This document shows positions 63,911 to 64,000 of a DNA stretch of 64,000 nt, in pieces. The position numbers were made by a program, and so were the translations under genes. Each line of letters opens with the position of its first letter. Within the stretch, counting starts at the first letter, position 1. The notes under the pieces are model-generated. The model did no database searches. It saw only the letters and a program-made list of their open reading frames with translations, and was not told the DNA's origin. Source of the stretch: Erodium maritimum (lineage: Eukaryota; Streptophyta; Magnoliopsida; Geraniales; Geraniaceae); assembly GCA_963921825.1 (NCBI GenBank), contig OY997589.1, forward strand, positions 22,465,482 through 22,529,481, read 5' to 3'.

Positions 63911-64000
63911 TGTCACGCCTCAAATCCAGTTTTGAATGGACTCGAGACGTGAACTAAAATTTAAAATAAACACATTCTTTAAAACGAAACATCAACTCAA
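63911..64000 (-). mobile_element. Start of another reversed gypsy-type LTR (cut by window end)
   Basis: TGTCACGCCTCAAATCCAGT then GACTCGAGACGTGAAC, the same reversed LTR end as at 34020 and 60476. The adjacent GTTGG (63906-63910) would be its target duplication; the rest lies outside the window. Confidence 0.82.

Overview
This window is nuclear DNA of a eudicot plant. It holds split, intron-containing cytochrome P450 genes of the CYP72A type embedded in several layers of nested transposable elements. There is no bacterial-type operon, CRISPR array, rRNA or recognisable tRNA gene. The only convincing host genes are three CYP72A loci, all on the + strand: the last two exons of one gene cut by the left window edge (48-912); a complete five-exon gene of 517 codons with every P450 signature (30467-33410); and a relic keeping only the fourth exon (35543-36706). 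They are remnants of a tandem cluster pushed apart by transposons.

Left part (1-12.8 kb). A complete Ty1/copia element lies on the - strand at 1075-9992. It has 382-bp LTRs with 6 differences by eye, a GGTTC target duplication, and a gag-pol frame broken only by a 1688-bp solo LTR (6356-8043, target duplication CTATG). Its 5' leader carries six small two-storey hairpins whose stems co-vary. It sits in a CACTA transposase remnant. A GC-rich, retroposon-like block with a T-run end follows (10.78-12.45 kb).

Middle (12.8-30 kb). A roughly 1.4-kb non-coding non-LTR element with a 17-bp target duplication (12828-12844 and 27445-27461) has been split by two insertions. One is an 11.5-kb Ty3/gypsy chromovirus-like element (13780-25281) with young LTRs but decayed gag and pol. 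The other is a second copy of the 1.69-kb solo LTR (25412-27098). Next comes a - strand RRM-containing ORF1-type retroposon (28.08-29.86 kb).

CYP72A core (30-36.7 kb). The intact gene has a TRIM-like remnant in intron 1 and a fold-back MITE in intron 4. Downstream, a truncated reversed gypsy LTR abuts the duplicated exon 4 segment.

Right part (36.7-64 kb). Two adjacent Mutator-like fold-back elements with long inverted ends and internal ~270-bp tandem repeats are interrupted by an RRM-only retroposon with A-tail and 10-bp target duplication (37029-38845) and by solo gypsy LTRs (39135-41918 and 42921-45874). Another RRM retroposon is split by a second copia element (48167-57971, target duplication GAAGT, itself holding a 3.17-kb solo LTR) and by a PIF/Harbinger element (58369-63407, target duplication TTA) that carries a broken Myb/SANT-like ORF1, a truncated gypsy LTR and a 478-bp flanking duplication. 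A last reversed LTR starts at 63911 and leaves the window.

The most unusual signals are the hairpin arrays in the 5' leaders of both copia elements, strongly patchy divergence between the two LTRs of the 11.5-kb element, a shared palindrome about 275-304 bp from the 3' end of the gypsy LTRs, and the ORF1-only RRM retroposons. All repeat boundaries, splice sites and counts were read by eye; no alignment or database search was run.
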